Below, piece by piece: positions 34,254 to 43,083 of a DNA stretch of 64,000 bases. Below the pieces are notes generated by a model. It ran no database searches. It saw only the letters and a list, made by a program, of their open reading frames with translations, and was not told the DNA's origin. Within the stretch, counting starts at the first letter, position 1, and each line of letters starts with the position of its first letter. The stretch comes from Phenylobacterium sp. (GTDB taxonomy: Bacteria > Pseudomonadota > Alphaproteobacteria > Caulobacterales > Caulobacteraceae): contig NZ_PNLB01000009.1 in NCBI RefSeq assembly GCF_013822795.1, positions 1 to 64,000 on the forward strand. The letters run 5' to 3'. The translations under genes and the position numbers were made by a program.

Positions 34254-35662
34254 ACAAGCGCCCCGTCCCCTTCGCCCTCGGCCCCGTGCACTTCATCGGC
34301 ATCGGCGGGATCGGCATGAGCGGCATCGCCGAGATCATGCTGCGCATCGGCTATACGGTGCAGGGCTCCGACGCCAAGGCCAGCGCCAATACAGAACGGC
34401 TGGAGAAGCTGGGCGCGAAGGTGTTCATCGGCCAGGGCGCGGCCAATGTCGAAGGTGCGTCGGCCGTCGTCTATTCGACGGCCATCAAGGCCGACAATCC
34501 CGAGATGGTCGCCGCGCGCGAGAAGCGCCTTCCGCTGGTCCATCGCGGCGAGATGCTCGCTGAGCTGACCCGCCTGCAGTACTCGGTTTCGGTCGGCGGC
34601 ACCCACGGCAAGACCACAACGACATCGATGGTAGCCGCCCTGCTGGACGCCGGCGGCAAGGATCCGACGGTGATCAACGGCGGGATCATCAACGCCTACG
34701 GCACCAACGCCAAGGTCGGCGAGGGCGACTGGATGGTGGTCGAGGCCGACGAGAGCGACGGCACCTTCCTGAAGCTCAAGTCGACCTGCGCGATCGTCAC
34801 CAACATCGACCCCGAGCACCTGGATCACTACGGCGACTTCGAAGCCGTGAAGAAGGCCTTCCAGGACTTTGTGGAGAACGTGCCTTTCTATGGCTTCGCG
34901 GCCGTCTGTACGGACCACCCGGAAGTCCAGGCCATGGCTGCGAGAGTGCAGAACCGCCGGGTCATCGCCTACGGGACCAATCCGCAGGCCGAGGTGCGCG
35001 CCGAGAAGATCAGCATGGGGCCGGACGGCTCGCGCTTCGACGCGGTCTTTGCTCCGCAGGACGGCCCGGTCACGCGGCTGGAGAACCTGCATCTGCCGAT
35101 GGCCGGGCAGCACAACGTGTTGAACGCCACCGCCGCGATCGCCGTCGCGCGCGAGCTGGGCGTGTCGGACGGGGACATCCGCAAGGGCCTGGCCGGATTT
35201 GGCGGCGTGAAGCGCCGCTTCACCACGACGGGCGTGGCGGGCGGCGTGCGCATCATCGACGACTATGGGCACCACCCGGTCGAGATCGCCTCGGTGCTGA
35301 AGGCCGCGCGCGCTGTGACCGAGGGGCGCGTCGTCGCCGTGGTCCAGCCGCACCGCTACACCCGCCTGCACGATCTGTTCGACGAGTTCTGCGGCTGCTT
35401 CAACGACGCCGATACGGTGATCGTGGCCGACGTCTACACGGCCGGCGAGAGCCCGATCGCCGGCGCGGATCGCGACGGCCTGGTCGAGGGGCTGCGCCGC
35501 TTCGGTCATCGCCGGGCGTTGGCGCTGGAAAGCCCGGCCGATCTCGCGCGGATCGTGCACGAAGAGGCCAAGGCCGGCGACCTGGTCGTCTGCCTGGGCG
35601 CGGGCGACATTACGGTCTGGGCCCACGCGCTGCCCGGACAGCTTGAGGCGTTGAACGGATGA
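34250..35662 (+). CDS. murC: UDP-MurNAc:L-alanine ligase MurC
   Basis: 470 residues. N-terminal [18 protein letters not shown] (UDP-binding Rossmann fold), ATP site [79 protein letters not shown] and [15 protein letters not shown]. It starts the Mur ligase series. It overlaps murG and murB by 4 nt each. Confidence 0.97.
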   Translation: MNKRPVPFALGPVHFIGIGGIGMSGIAEIMLRIGYTVQGSDAKASANTERLEKLGAKVFIGQGAANVEGASAVVYSTAIKADNPEMVAAREKRLPLVHRGEMLAELTRLQYSVSVGGTHGKTTTTSMVAALLDAGGKDPTVINGGIINAYGTNAKVGEGDWMVVEADESDGTFLKLKSTCAIVTNIDPEHLDHYGDFEAVKKAFQDFVENVPFYGFAAVCTDHPEVQAMAARVQNRRVIAYGTNPQAEVRAEKISMGPDGSRFDAVFAPQDGPVTRLENLHLPMAGQHNVLNATAAIAVARELGVSDGDIRKGLAGFGGVKRRFTTTGVAGGVRIIDDYGHHPVEIASVLKAARAVTEGRVVAVVQPHRYTRLHDLFDEFCGCFNDADTVIVADVYTAGESPIAGADRDGLVEGLRRFGHRRALALESPADLARIVHEEAKAGDLVVCLGAGDITVWAHALPGQLEALNG

Positions 35663-36567
35663 GCTGGCGAGACAACCTGCCTGAGGTGCGCGGGCGCGTG
35701 CTTCGGGACGAGCCGCTCGGCCCGTTCACCTGGTTCCGCGTCGGCGGCGCGGCCGAGGTGCTGTTCCTGCCGGCCGACGAGACCGATCTGAGCGACTTCC
35801 TGGCGGCGCTGCCGGCGGAGGTTCCGGTGACCGTGCTGGGCGTCGGCTCGAACGTCATCGTCCGCGACGGCGGCGTCGAGGGTGTGGTCATCCGCCTGGC
35901 CGGCAAGGCCTTTGCTGAGGTCTCGATTGACGAGGAGGAGGGTTGGGTCATCGCCGACGCCGGCGCGCTCGACGCCATGGTCGCCAAGGCGGCGGCCAAG
36001 GCGGGTCTGGCGGGGCTGGAGTTCTATGCCGGCATCCCCGGCACGATCGGCGGCGCCCTGACCATGAACGCCGGCTGCTATGGCAGCGAGACTAAGGACG
36101 TGCTGGTTTCGGCCTGGGGCTTCGACCGCAGCGGCGAGATCGTCAGCTATTCGCTCGAGGACTTCGGCTACACCTATCGCCACAGCACTGTGGCGCCGGG
36201 CGAGGTGATCTGGATGCAGGCGGTGTTCCAAGGCCGCCCGGCCGAGCCGGCCGCCGTCGAGGCGCGCATGGCCGAGATCACCGCCCGGCGTGAGACTACC
36301 CAGCCGATCCGCGAGAAGACCGGCGGCTCCACCTTCAAGAACCCGGAGGGCCATTCGTCCTGGAAGCTGGTCGACGAGGCCGGCTGGCGCGGCAAGCCGT
36401 TCGGCGGGGCGATGTTCTCGCCGCTGCACGCGAACTTCATGATCAATACCGGCGAAGCCACAGCGGCCGATCTCGAGGGCCTGGGCGAGGCCGTCCGCGC
36501 CGACGTCAAGTCCAAGACCGGTGTGGAGCTGGAGTGGGAGATCAAGCGGATCGGCCGCGCGGTCTGA
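35659..36567 (+). CDS. murB: UDP-N-acetylenolpyruvoylglucosamine reductase MurB
   Basis: 302 residues. FAD-binding part [17 protein letters not shown] and [22 protein letters not shown], then [24 protein letters not shown] and [20 protein letters not shown] with [16 protein letters not shown] near the end. This is the short (type II) MurB. It reduces enolpyruvyl-UDP-GlcNAc to UDP-MurNAc. Confidence 0.97.
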   Translation: MSWRDNLPEVRGRVLRDEPLGPFTWFRVGGAAEVLFLPADETDLSDFLAALPAEVPVTVLGVGSNVIVRDGGVEGVVIRLAGKAFAEVSIDEEEGWVIADAGALDAMVAKAAAKAGLAGLEFYAGIPGTIGGALTMNAGCYGSETKDVLVSAWGFDRSGEIVSYSLEDFGYTYRHSTVAPGEVIWMQAVFQGRPAEPAAVEARMAEITARRETTQPIREKTGGSTFKNPEGHSSWKLVDEAGWRGKPFGGAMFSPLHANFMINTGEATAADLEGLGEAVRADVKSKTGVELEWEIKRIGRAV

Positions 36568-36571
36568 GACC

Positions 36572-37120
36572 TTGCTGATCCTGGTCAAGCACGGCGCGCC
36601 GTACTTGGCGGCGGGGACGCCGCCTTCGCACTGGACGCTGGCGGCCGAAGGTCGCGAGCAGGCCGAGCGGATCGCCGGGCGGCTGATGAGGTTCTCGCCG
36701 ACGGCGGTGGTTTCCAGTCTTGAGGCCAAGGCCGTTGAGACCGCCGCCGTGCTTGCCGGTGCGTTCGGCGTCGCTGCCGAGCGGGACGCAGGGCTCGGAG
36801 AGCAGCAAAACGACACTGGTCCGTTTACCGACGCCGCCGCCTTTCAGGCCGCGGTGGAACAGATGTTCCTGCGTCCGCGCGAGGTGGTGATGGGCGAGGA
36901 GAGCGCCGATGAGGCCCATGCGCGCTTTTCAGGGGCGTTGGACCGTCAAGTCGCCGCGCATCCTTCGCAGACGCTGGTAGTCGTGACCCACGGTCGGGTG
37001 ATGAGTCTATGGGCTAGCCAGCGGTTCGGCTTCGCTCCGATGCCGTTCTGGCGCGGCTTGAAGCTGGGCGCGGCGTTGGTGGTCGCGTCGGACGCCGACT
37101 GGGAGCTGATCGAGCCTTAG
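36572..37120 (+). CDS. Histidine phosphatase family protein
   Basis: 182 residues if started at TTG 36572, only 4 nt after the murB stop. The phosphohistidine motif is LVKHGAP (Lys replaces the usual Arg of RHG). TAVVSSLEAKAVETAAVLAGAFG, an acidic loop, and VVTHGRVMSLW supply the second catalytic histidine. It is a branch-2-like small phosphatase of unknown substrate, not a metabolic phosphoglycerate mutase. No ATG is available near the conserved start, so TTG or an upstream start inside murB must be used. Probably co-transcribed with ftsW-murB. Confidence 0.8.
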   Translation: MLILVKHGAPYLAAGTPPSHWTLAAEGREQAERIAGRLMRFSPTAVVSSLEAKAVETAAVLAGAFGVAAERDAGLGEQQNDTGPFTDAAAFQAAVEQMFLRPREVVMGEESADEAHARFSGALDRQVAAHPSQTLVVVTHGRVMSLWASQRFGFAPMPFWRGLKLGAALVVASDADWELIEP

Positions 37121-37884
37121 GTGGCCAGGATGTTGCGCCGGCGACCAGCGCGCACGGCGGCGCCCGCCACACCGAAGCCGACGATCATCATCGCCCAGTT
37201 GGCGGGTTCAGGCACGACGGCAGAGACGAGGCGCAATTGGGCGCGTAGCTCGGCCGAGTTGCTCTCGTTCTCGCGCGTCCAGAACTCCTCAACCGGATTG
37301 CCGTTGTGGATAAGACCCGAGATGTCGAGAGCGTAGTACTTGCCGTTGATCTTCACCAACTCGGCCGACTTGAGCAGCGTCGCGCGAACACGGTCCGCGC
37401 AGCCATAGAGGTTGATGGCGTCTCGTTCGCGTTCGCCGTTCGCGCAGACGCCGTTCGCGCCGGAAACGTTGTTGGGCGTTTCCCAGTGATCGAAGCCGTA
37501 GACGAAGTTGCGCACGCCCTGATCGACGCCGTCGACAAACACCGACGTGGAGACCGAGAGCGTGATCCCGCTGATCGAGCCGCCGTTGATCTTGGCGTTG
37601 TTGTGAGTGAATGCGCCGATCGTGAACGGGCTGGCGGCGTCGTCGAGCGACGTGCTGACGTCGGACGCCCCAGAGAAAACGTAGCTGCTCTTGGCTAAGG
37701 CTTTGCCCCAGGCCGCATGAGCCTCCGTCGTGCCTGAGCCCGATTGGACGACGTTGGCGCCCACCGGATCTGACCAGAATCCAACGAAATCAGTGAACAG
37801 GATAGTAGCCGCAACAGCGGGAACGGCGGCCGCACCAAGCGCCAAGAACGCTGTGGCGGCGACCCCGATTGAGCACGCCCTCAT
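37117..37884 (-). CDS. Exported protein with PEPxxWA-type C-terminal sorting signal (choice-of-anchor K like)
   Basis: 255 residues from ATG 37884, with AAGAGG 6 nt upstream. Signal peptide at residues 1-25 (SIGVAATAFLALGAAAVPAVAA). The mature region begins LFTDFVGFWSDP and includes SGSGTTEAHAAWGKAL and FTIGAFTHNNAKINGGSISGITLSVS, resembling the choice-of-anchor K domain. Two cysteines fall in NGVCANG and YGCADR. The C-terminus VPEPANWAMMIVGFGVAGAAVRAGRRRN is a PEPxxWA sorting signal: short motif, transmembrane helix and basic tail. An exosortase would be needed elsewhere in the genome. It is inverted relative to the surrounding wall genes and overlaps the phosphatase stop by 4 nt. Confidence 0.8.
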   Translation of the reverse strand: MRACSIGVAATAFLALGAAAVPAVAATILFTDFVGFWSDPVGANVVQSGSGTTEAHAAWGKALAKSSYVFSGASDVSTSLDDAASPFTIGAFTHNNAKINGGSISGITLSVSTSVFVDGVDQGVRNFVYGFDHWETPNNVSGANGVCANGERERDAINLYGCADRVRATLLKSAELVKINGKYYALDISGLIHNGNPVEEFWTRENESNSAELRAQLRLVSAVVPEPANWAMMIVGFGVAGAAVRAGRRRNILAT

Positions 37885-38202
37885 CTGGAACCTCTTACCA
37901 CCCGAGCTGGTCACGCCGGACCCGACGAACGTGGTTAATCGGTAGCGGCGTTACGTCGCATTTACAAGCGAGAATAGAGATTGTCGGGGATTCACCCGAG
38001 TAAAAGCTTGGCCGTAGGGGGCGGCCGTCTGCTTTCTGATACAAGTATTCGATGGCGCTTAAACTTGCTGAGCGAGTTAATGCGATCCGTAGTTGATTGC
38101 TAGTCGCGCTGCGCGGGTGCTGGTCGGGACGGCGCCTGCGGCCGGCGCGACGCGAGGCCCCGGCGCCTTGACAGGACTCCCGACGAAAGGCACGCGCCGC
38201 GG
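37885..38202. other. Divergent intergenic region between the PEPxxWA protein and the M28 peptidase genes
   Basis: 318 nt without a gene. It is less GC-rich in its middle (37930-38100) and must contain promoters in both directions. An imperfect inverted arrangement, TTAAACT...AGTTAA, occurs around 38059-38080. No terminator, RNA or repeat is clear. Confidence 0.5.
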
Positions 38203-39579
38203 ATGCGTATTGCTTTGCTTGCGGCCGTCGCCGCCACCTTGGTTTCGACCAACGCCGCCTCCGCCGCTGATCTCGCGGCGACCGCTGTCGCGCTGCGCGA
38301 TAGGGCCCTGACCGACGCCACCGCGTGGGACATCACGGAGTCACTGACCACTGAGGTCGGGGCCCGGCCCCAAGGCTCGCCCGCGATGGACCGCGCGCGC
38401 GATTGGGGCGTCGCCAAGCTGAAGGCGCTGGGCTTTGAGAACGTCCACGTCGAAACCTTCGAGACCGAGTCTTGGCTGCGAGGGGCGGAGTCCGCCGAGG
38501 TGGTGGCGCCGTTCCCTCAGAAGCTGCAGATCCTGGGCCTGGGGCGCTCGGCGGCGACGCCGGCCGGAGGCCTGGAGGCCGAGATCGCGCTCTTCCGCAG
38601 CTATGACGAAATGCTGGCCCAACCGGCGGGCGCATTGAAGGGCAAGATCGTCGTGGTCACCGAGCCGATGCGCCGCACGCAGGATATCCGCGGTTACGCT
38701 GGCGCCGTGCGCGCTCGTTCAGGCGGCCTCGAGGCGGCCAAGCGCGGCGCGGTCGCCTATCTGGTGCGTTCGATCTCGACCGACGACACCCGACTGCCGC
38801 ATGGCGGCGGCGCAGCGATTTCGGGCATTCCGATGGCGGCCCTGTCGCCGCCCGACGCCGAATTGCTGGAGCGCATGGCGGCTCGGGGCAAGCCGGTGCG
38901 GATCAAGCTGGCCATGGCCTCAACCTATCGCGCCAAGGCGCCGGCCTACAACGTGGTCGGCGAGATCCGCGGCCGCGAGAAGCCGGAGGAGATCATCGTC
39001 ATCGGCGGTCACCTGGACTCCTGGGACGCCGGGACCGGCGCGGTCGACGACGCGGCGGGCATCGGGATCACCACCGCGGCGGCCAAGCTGATCTCCGACC
39101 TGCCGCAGCGCCCGCGCCGCACCGTCCGTGTGGTGATGTGGGGCGCCGAGGAGCAGGGCGGTTCGGGCGGGGCCTACGCTGAGGCCAATAAGGGCGAGGT
39201 CGCCAATATGATCGTCGCGGGCGAGAGCGACCTGGGCGCCGGCGAGATCTTCAACGCCAAGCTGCCCGCGGGCAGCCGCGGGCATCCGGCCATGCAGGCC
39301 TTCGCAACAGCGGTGAACCCGCTGCGGGTGATCATTTCGCGCGACCCGGCCGAGGACGGCGGCGCGGACGTAGCGGGGCTGAAGCGGCTGGGAACGCCGG
39401 TCGTCGAGCTGCAGCAGGACGCCGGCCGCTACTTCGACCTGCACCATTCCGCGGACGACACCCTGGACAAGGTCGATCCCAGGGAGCTCGCCCAGAACGT
39501 GGCCGTCTGGGCCGCGTTCGTTTACACCGTGGCGGACAGCGATATCGACTTCCGCAAGACTGCGAGCGTGAGCCAGTGA
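38203..39579 (+). CDS. Secreted M28-family metallopeptidase
   Basis: 458 residues. Signal peptide [24 protein letters not shown]-type insert (about residues 120-240, including [19 protein letters not shown]) precedes the M28 catalytic core. Likely zinc ligands are seen in [23 protein letters not shown] (His, Asp), [11 protein letters not shown] (Glu-Glu, general base and ligand), AGESDLGA and [13 protein letters not shown] (His). It is a periplasmic or secreted aminopeptidase. Its stop overlaps the ddl start (GTGA), so it is translationally coupled to D-Ala-D-Ala ligase, an unusual partnership suggesting a link to wall-peptide turnover. Confidence 0.9.
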   Translation: MRIALLAAVAATLVSTNAASAADLAATAVALRDRALTDATAWDITESLTTEVGARPQGSPAMDRARDWGVAKLKALGFENVHVETFETESWLRGAESAEVVAPFPQKLQILGLGRSAATPAGGLEAEIALFRSYDEMLAQPAGALKGKIVVVTEPMRRTQDIRGYAGAVRARSGGLEAAKRGAVAYLVRSISTDDTRLPHGGGAAISGIPMAALSPPDAELLERMAARGKPVRIKLAMASTYRAKAPAYNVVGEIRGREKPEEIIVIGGHLDSWDAGTGAVDDAAGIGITTAAAKLISDLPQRPRRTVRVVMWGAEEQGGSGGAYAEANKGEVANMIVAGESDLGAGEIFNAKLPAGSRGHPAMQAFATAVNPLRVIISRDPAEDGGADVAGLKRLGTPVVELQQDAGRYFDLHHSADDTLDKVDPRELAQNVAVWAAFVYTVADSDIDFRKTASVSQ

Positions 39580-40523
39580 GCCTTCCCCTTTCCGGACACC
39601 ACGTCGCCCTGCTGCTGGGCGGCCTTTCTTCCGAACGCGAAGTCAGCTTGTCGTCGGGCAAGGAGTGCGGCGCTGCGCTTGAACGCCTCGGCGCAAAGGT
39701 CAGCTATGTCGACGCCGGCCGCGACCTGGCGCAGGCGCTTACGGCGCTAAAGCCCGACGTGGTCTTCAACGCCCTGCACGGTGAGTGGGGCGAGGACGGC
39801 TGCGTCCAGGGCATTCTGGAGACCCTGAAGGTCCCGTACACCCACTCTGGCGTGCTGGCTTCGGCCCTGGCGATGGACAAGGCCAAAGCCAAGGCGGTGA
39901 TGGCTGCGGCCGGGGTCACCGTGCCGGGCGGTGGTCTCTTCAACCGGCACGTCGCGGCGGCTGACCACGTCATGCCTCCGCCCTACGTGATCAAACCGAA
40001 CGCCGAGGGATCGTCGGTCGGAGTGTTCATCGTTCGCGAGGGTGCGAATCGCCCGCCGCAGGAGCTGGTCTCGCCGCAATGGACCTTCGGCGAGGAGGTT
40101 ATGATCGAACCCTATATCCGCGGCCGGGAATTGGCCGTCGCGGTCATGGACGGTAAGGCGTTGAGCGTTACCGACATCATCCCGCAGACTGAATTTTACG
40201 ATTACGAAGCGAAGTACGCGCAGGGCGGTTCCGTGCACGTTGTGCCGGCTGATATTCCGAAGCATGCCTTTGAAAAAGCGTTGGAATTGTCGGAGCTGGC
40301 CCATGCCGCCCTTGGTTGCCGGGGAGTTACCCGGTCCGATCTTCGTTATGACGACATTAACGACATTCTGGTCCTTCTGGAGGTCAACACCCAGCCCGGC
40401 ATGACGCCTACCTCGCTCGCGCCCGAGCAGGCGGCTCACAAGGGGGTGGATTTCGATCGTCTAGTACTTTGGATCACGGAGGATGCGTATGCCCGCGGCC
40501 ATGCGGGGGGAGTCGCGAACTGA
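39576..40523 (+). CDS. ddl: D-alanine--D-alanine ligase
   Basis: 315 residues from GTG 39576. ATP-grasp features: [85 protein letters not shown] and [19 protein letters not shown]. It makes D-Ala-D-Ala for MurF. Codon use in the last third (about 40190-40400) shifts to A/T-rich choices compared with neighbours, possibly because a promoter for ftsQA is embedded there. The 3' end overlaps ftsQ by about 35 nt. Confidence 0.97.
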   Translation: MSLPLSGHHVALLLGGLSSEREVSLSSGKECGAALERLGAKVSYVDAGRDLAQALTALKPDVVFNALHGEWGEDGCVQGILETLKVPYTHSGVLASALAMDKAKAKAVMAAAGVTVPGGGLFNRHVAAADHVMPPPYVIKPNAEGSSVGVFIVREGANRPPQELVSPQWTFGEEVMIEPYIRGRELAVAVMDGKALSVTDIIPQTEFYDYEAKYAQGGSVHVVPADIPKHAFEKALELSELAHAALGCRGVTRSDLRYDDINDILVLLEVNTQPGMTPTSLAPEQAAHKGVDFDRLVLWITEDAYARGHAGGVAN

Positions 40524-41403
40524 AGCGAAGCCCCGGGCTAAAACGCCCGCTAGCTCCAAGTCTGCCCCCCGCGCCAGAAAGCCGGGGGCGGCGTACGCGC
40601 CCGGCAAGCTGGGCGCCGCCCGCGGCGTCGGGCTGTCGCCCTGGCATGCGCTGATCGCGGCCGCCGGGGTGGTTACGATCGCGTTGACCGTGACCATGAT
40701 GACCGGTCATCGCGGCGAGAAGCTGGGCGCCTCGATGGGCTCGGCGGTCGGCGGCCAGTTCGCCGGCTTCGGCTTCAAGTTGAAGGCGATCCACGTCGAG
40801 GGCGCATCGGAGATGGCGACGGCCGACATCCTGCGCGCTGCGGCGGTTTATCAGGACGAGCCGGTCATCGGCATGGATCTCGAGGCGATCCGCCAGCGGG
40901 TCGAGGCCGTCGGCTGGGTCAAGGAAGCGCGTGTCGTGCGCCTGCTGCCGGACACCCTGGTTCTGGCCGTGGTCGAGCGTCGTCAACTGGCGGTCTGGCA
41001 GAACGGCGGGCGCAGCTACGTCATCGACGAGACCGGCCGGGTGATCCCCGAAGCCGATCCGGGCCGCTTTGCGACCCTGCCGCTGATCGTCGGCGCGGGG
41101 GCCAACGAGGCGGCTGCGGCGATTCTGCCGGAAGTCGCGGCGCGGCCCCGCCTTGCTGAGCGGACCGAGGCGCTGGTGCGCGTCGATGGCCGTCGCTGGG
41201 ATCTGAGAATGAAGGACGGATCGCTGGTGCAACTGCCGGCGGTCGACGAGGGCGCGGCCCTGATCCAGCTCGAACAGCTCGATCAGCGCTCGCGCATTCT
41301 TGAGCTGGGCTTCGAGCGGATCGACCTGCGCGATCCGACCGTGGTGGCCGTGCGCCCGCGCGATGGCGTGCTGCCGGGCCAACTGGTCGCCAACGGCGCG
41401 TGA
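40489..41403 (+). CDS. ftsQ: Cell division protein FtsQ
   Basis: 304 residues from ATG 40489, chosen over ATG 40483 because CGGAGG ends at 40482 and gives a 6-nt spacing only to 40489. A long basic Ala/Pro-rich cytoplasmic tail is followed by a transmembrane helix ([20 protein letters not shown]). The POTRA domain follows ([23 protein letters not shown], then [29 protein letters not shown]) and the FtsQ beta domain. It scaffolds FtsQLB in the divisome. The start lies inside ddl; the stop overlaps a possible GTG start of ftsA. Confidence 0.94.
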   Translation: MPAAMRGESRTEAKPRAKTPASSKSAPRARKPGAAYAPGKLGAARGVGLSPWHALIAAAGVVTIALTVTMMTGHRGEKLGASMGSAVGGQFAGFGFKLKAIHVEGASEMATADILRAAAVYQDEPVIGMDLEAIRQRVEAVGWVKEARVVRLLPDTLVLAVVERRQLAVWQNGGRSYVIDETGRVIPEADPGRFATLPLIVGAGANEAAAAILPEVAARPRLAERTEALVRVDGRRWDLRMKDGSLVQLPAVDEGAALIQLEQLDQRSRILELGFERIDLRDPTVVAVRPRDGVLPGQLVANGA

Positions 41404-41426
41404 GACTGAAGGAAGGACGTACGGAC

Positions 41427-42755
41427 TTGTCGACCCGGGTTGATGAACGCAAGGAAAGCCGCGAGGGCCTGAAGGCCGCGCTCAGCCGCCAGCCTGTGGT
41501 GGCGGCCGTGGACCTCGGCGCGTCCAAGGTCACGTGCTTCATCATGAAGCCGGACGGCGTGCGTCGCGGTGATCGCACGCTGACGGCCGCGGGTGTCGGC
41601 TATGTCCAGTCGCGCGGCGTGCGCGGCGGCGCGATCATCAACCTCGACGAGGCGTCCGACGCCATCGCCCAGGCGGTCGAGCGGGCCGAGAACGTCGCCG
41701 GCGTGCAGGTTCAGGGCGTCACCGTCGCCACCGCCGGCGGCCAATTGGCCAGCCACCGGATCGCCGGCCGAGTCTCGCTGGGCGCGCGTCCGATCTCGGA
41801 CGGGGACCTGGTCCGGGCCATCCAGCAGGCGCTGGGCCAGATCAAGATTCCGGGCCGTCGCGCCGCCCACATTCTGCCGGTCGCCTGGAGCGTCGACGGT
41901 CAGGCCGCGATCCGCGATCCGCGCGCCATGTTCGGCCGCTCGCTGGGCGTGGAGCTGCTGGTCGTCACCGTCAGCGAGGCCGTCTATCAGACCCTCGGCG
42001 CGTGCGTGGAGCGCGCCCACCTGCAGTTCGAGGGCGTGGTCGCCGCACCGTTCGCCTCGGCGCTGGCTGCGCTGGAAGAGGACGAGATGGATCTGGGCGC
42101 GGTCTGCATCGACATGGGCGGCGGCTCCACCTCTGCCGCGGTGTTCTCGGGCGGCAGCCTGATCCACGTCGAGACCCTGCCGGTGGGCGGGAGCCACGTG
42201 ACCGCCGACATCGCCCGCGGCCTGTCGACTTCGGTCGCCGGCGCCGAACGCATCAAGACGCTGCACGGCTCGGCCATCGCCTCGGCCAACGAGGACCGCG
42301 AGATGATCGAAGCGCCGCCGCGTGGCGACGATCCGGGCGCGGGGCCCGTCATCGCGCCGCGTTCGCTGCTGAAGGGCATCATCGCCCCGCGCGTGGAAGA
42401 GACCCTCGAACTGCTCCGCGACCGCCTGAAGGCATCTGGCGCTCCGGTCGAGGCCGGCGCCGGCCTGGTGTTGACGGGCGGCGCCAGCCAGCTGGCCGGC
42501 GTGCGCGAGGTCGCCGTGCGGGTGTTCGACCGTCCGGTCCGCCTGGGCCGTCCGCGGCGGGTGCCGCACCTGGCCGATGCGGCCTCCGGGCCGGCGTTCT
42601 GCGCCGCCGCCGGGGTGCTGCAGCGTGCGGCGTTCGGCCCGCGTGAGGCGGTATCGTCCAAGACCCTGGCCAGCGCCAAGCTACGCCGTGAGCCGCTGGA
42701 TCCGCGCGCCAACCCCGTCGCCAAGGCGGCGGCCTGGCTGCGCGAAAACCTTTAG
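41427..42755 (+). CDS. ftsA: Cell division protein FtsA
   Basis: About 442 residues. Actin-like ATPase: VVAAVDLGASKVTCFIMKPDG (phosphate 1), the SHUT/1C region (VQVQGVTVATAGGQLASHRIAG), CIDMGGGSTSAAVFSGG (phosphate 2), GLVLTGGASQLAGVREVA, and a C-terminal amphipathic tail KAAAWLRENL for membrane binding. It tethers FtsZ to the membrane. Two starts are possible: GTG 41400, overlapping the ftsQ stop but lacking a ribosome site, or TTG 41427, which has GGAAGGA nine bases upstream and is preferred. Confidence 0.94.
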   Translation: MSTRVDERKESREGLKAALSRQPVVAAVDLGASKVTCFIMKPDGVRRGDRTLTAAGVGYVQSRGVRGGAIINLDEASDAIAQAVERAENVAGVQVQGVTVATAGGQLASHRIAGRVSLGARPISDGDLVRAIQQALGQIKIPGRRAAHILPVAWSVDGQAAIRDPRAMFGRSLGVELLVVTVSEAVYQTLGACVERAHLQFEGVVAAPFASALAALEEDEMDLGAVCIDMGGGSTSAAVFSGGSLIHVETLPVGGSHVTADIARGLSTSVAGAERIKTLHGSAIASANEDREMIEAPPRGDDPGAGPVIAPRSLLKGIIAPRVEETLELLRDRLKASGAPVEAGAGLVLTGGASQLAGVREVAVRVFDRPVRLGRPRRVPHLADAASGPAFCAAAGVLQRAAFGPREAVSSKTLASAKLRREPLDPRANPVAKAAAWLRENL

Positions 42756-43083
42756 ACGGACCGTTTCAAGCTTCGCCATCAGGGTGAATCGTGCTGCGGG
42801 CATGCTCGCTCAGGGTGCGAAGTCCAGTCGCCAGAACAGCTTAGCGCACGCCGTTCGGTAAACGCCCGAGGCCGCACGCCGGTTGACGGCGTGGTTAACG
42901 CTCAAGCCTTACGCAGCAAGAAATTTTGTTGTGGATGCGCCTTCACCTGCCTCCGACTCGCCTTATGCAGTTAACCACCAATTAACGATGGTGGGCGCTT
43001 CCTTAACGTCAGCCGTCGCGGGAACCGGGCGGGCGGGTCGCTTTCAGTTCCCTTGACCACGGTACGGAGGACATAGGGTCCCA
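42756..43083 (+). promoter_or_regulatory. ftsA-ftsZ intergenic region: cell-cycle-type ftsZ promoter region
   Basis: 328 nt with no gene. It contains a full CtrA box (42971-42986), isolated TTAAC half-sites (42896-42900, 43003-43007), two GANTC sites for CcrM methylation (GAATC 42786-42790, GACTC 42955-42959) and a CACGCCG/CGGCGTG hairpin (42875-42893). GGAGG at 43066-43070 and AGGG near 43076 precede the ftsZ ATG. In Caulobacter crescentus ftsZ is repressed by CtrA and its promoter is methylation-sensitive; the same logic is inferred here. Confidence 0.8.
42971..42986 (+). promoter_or_regulatory. CtrA-binding site TTAACCACCAATTAAC
   Basis: Perfect match to the TTAA-N7-TTAAC consensus of the master cell-cycle regulator CtrA: TTAA 42971-42974, seven bases, TTAAC 42982-42986. 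It lies 98 nt upstream of the ftsZ start and just downstream of a GACTC methylation site. Confidence 0.85.

Noticed and set aside
32565-35626. Very long minus-strand frames (about 560 and 587 codons) opposite ftsW, murG and murC
   Set aside because: They lie fully antisense to clearly conserved genes and have low-complexity His/Gln/Arg-rich composition typical of high-GC antisense frames.
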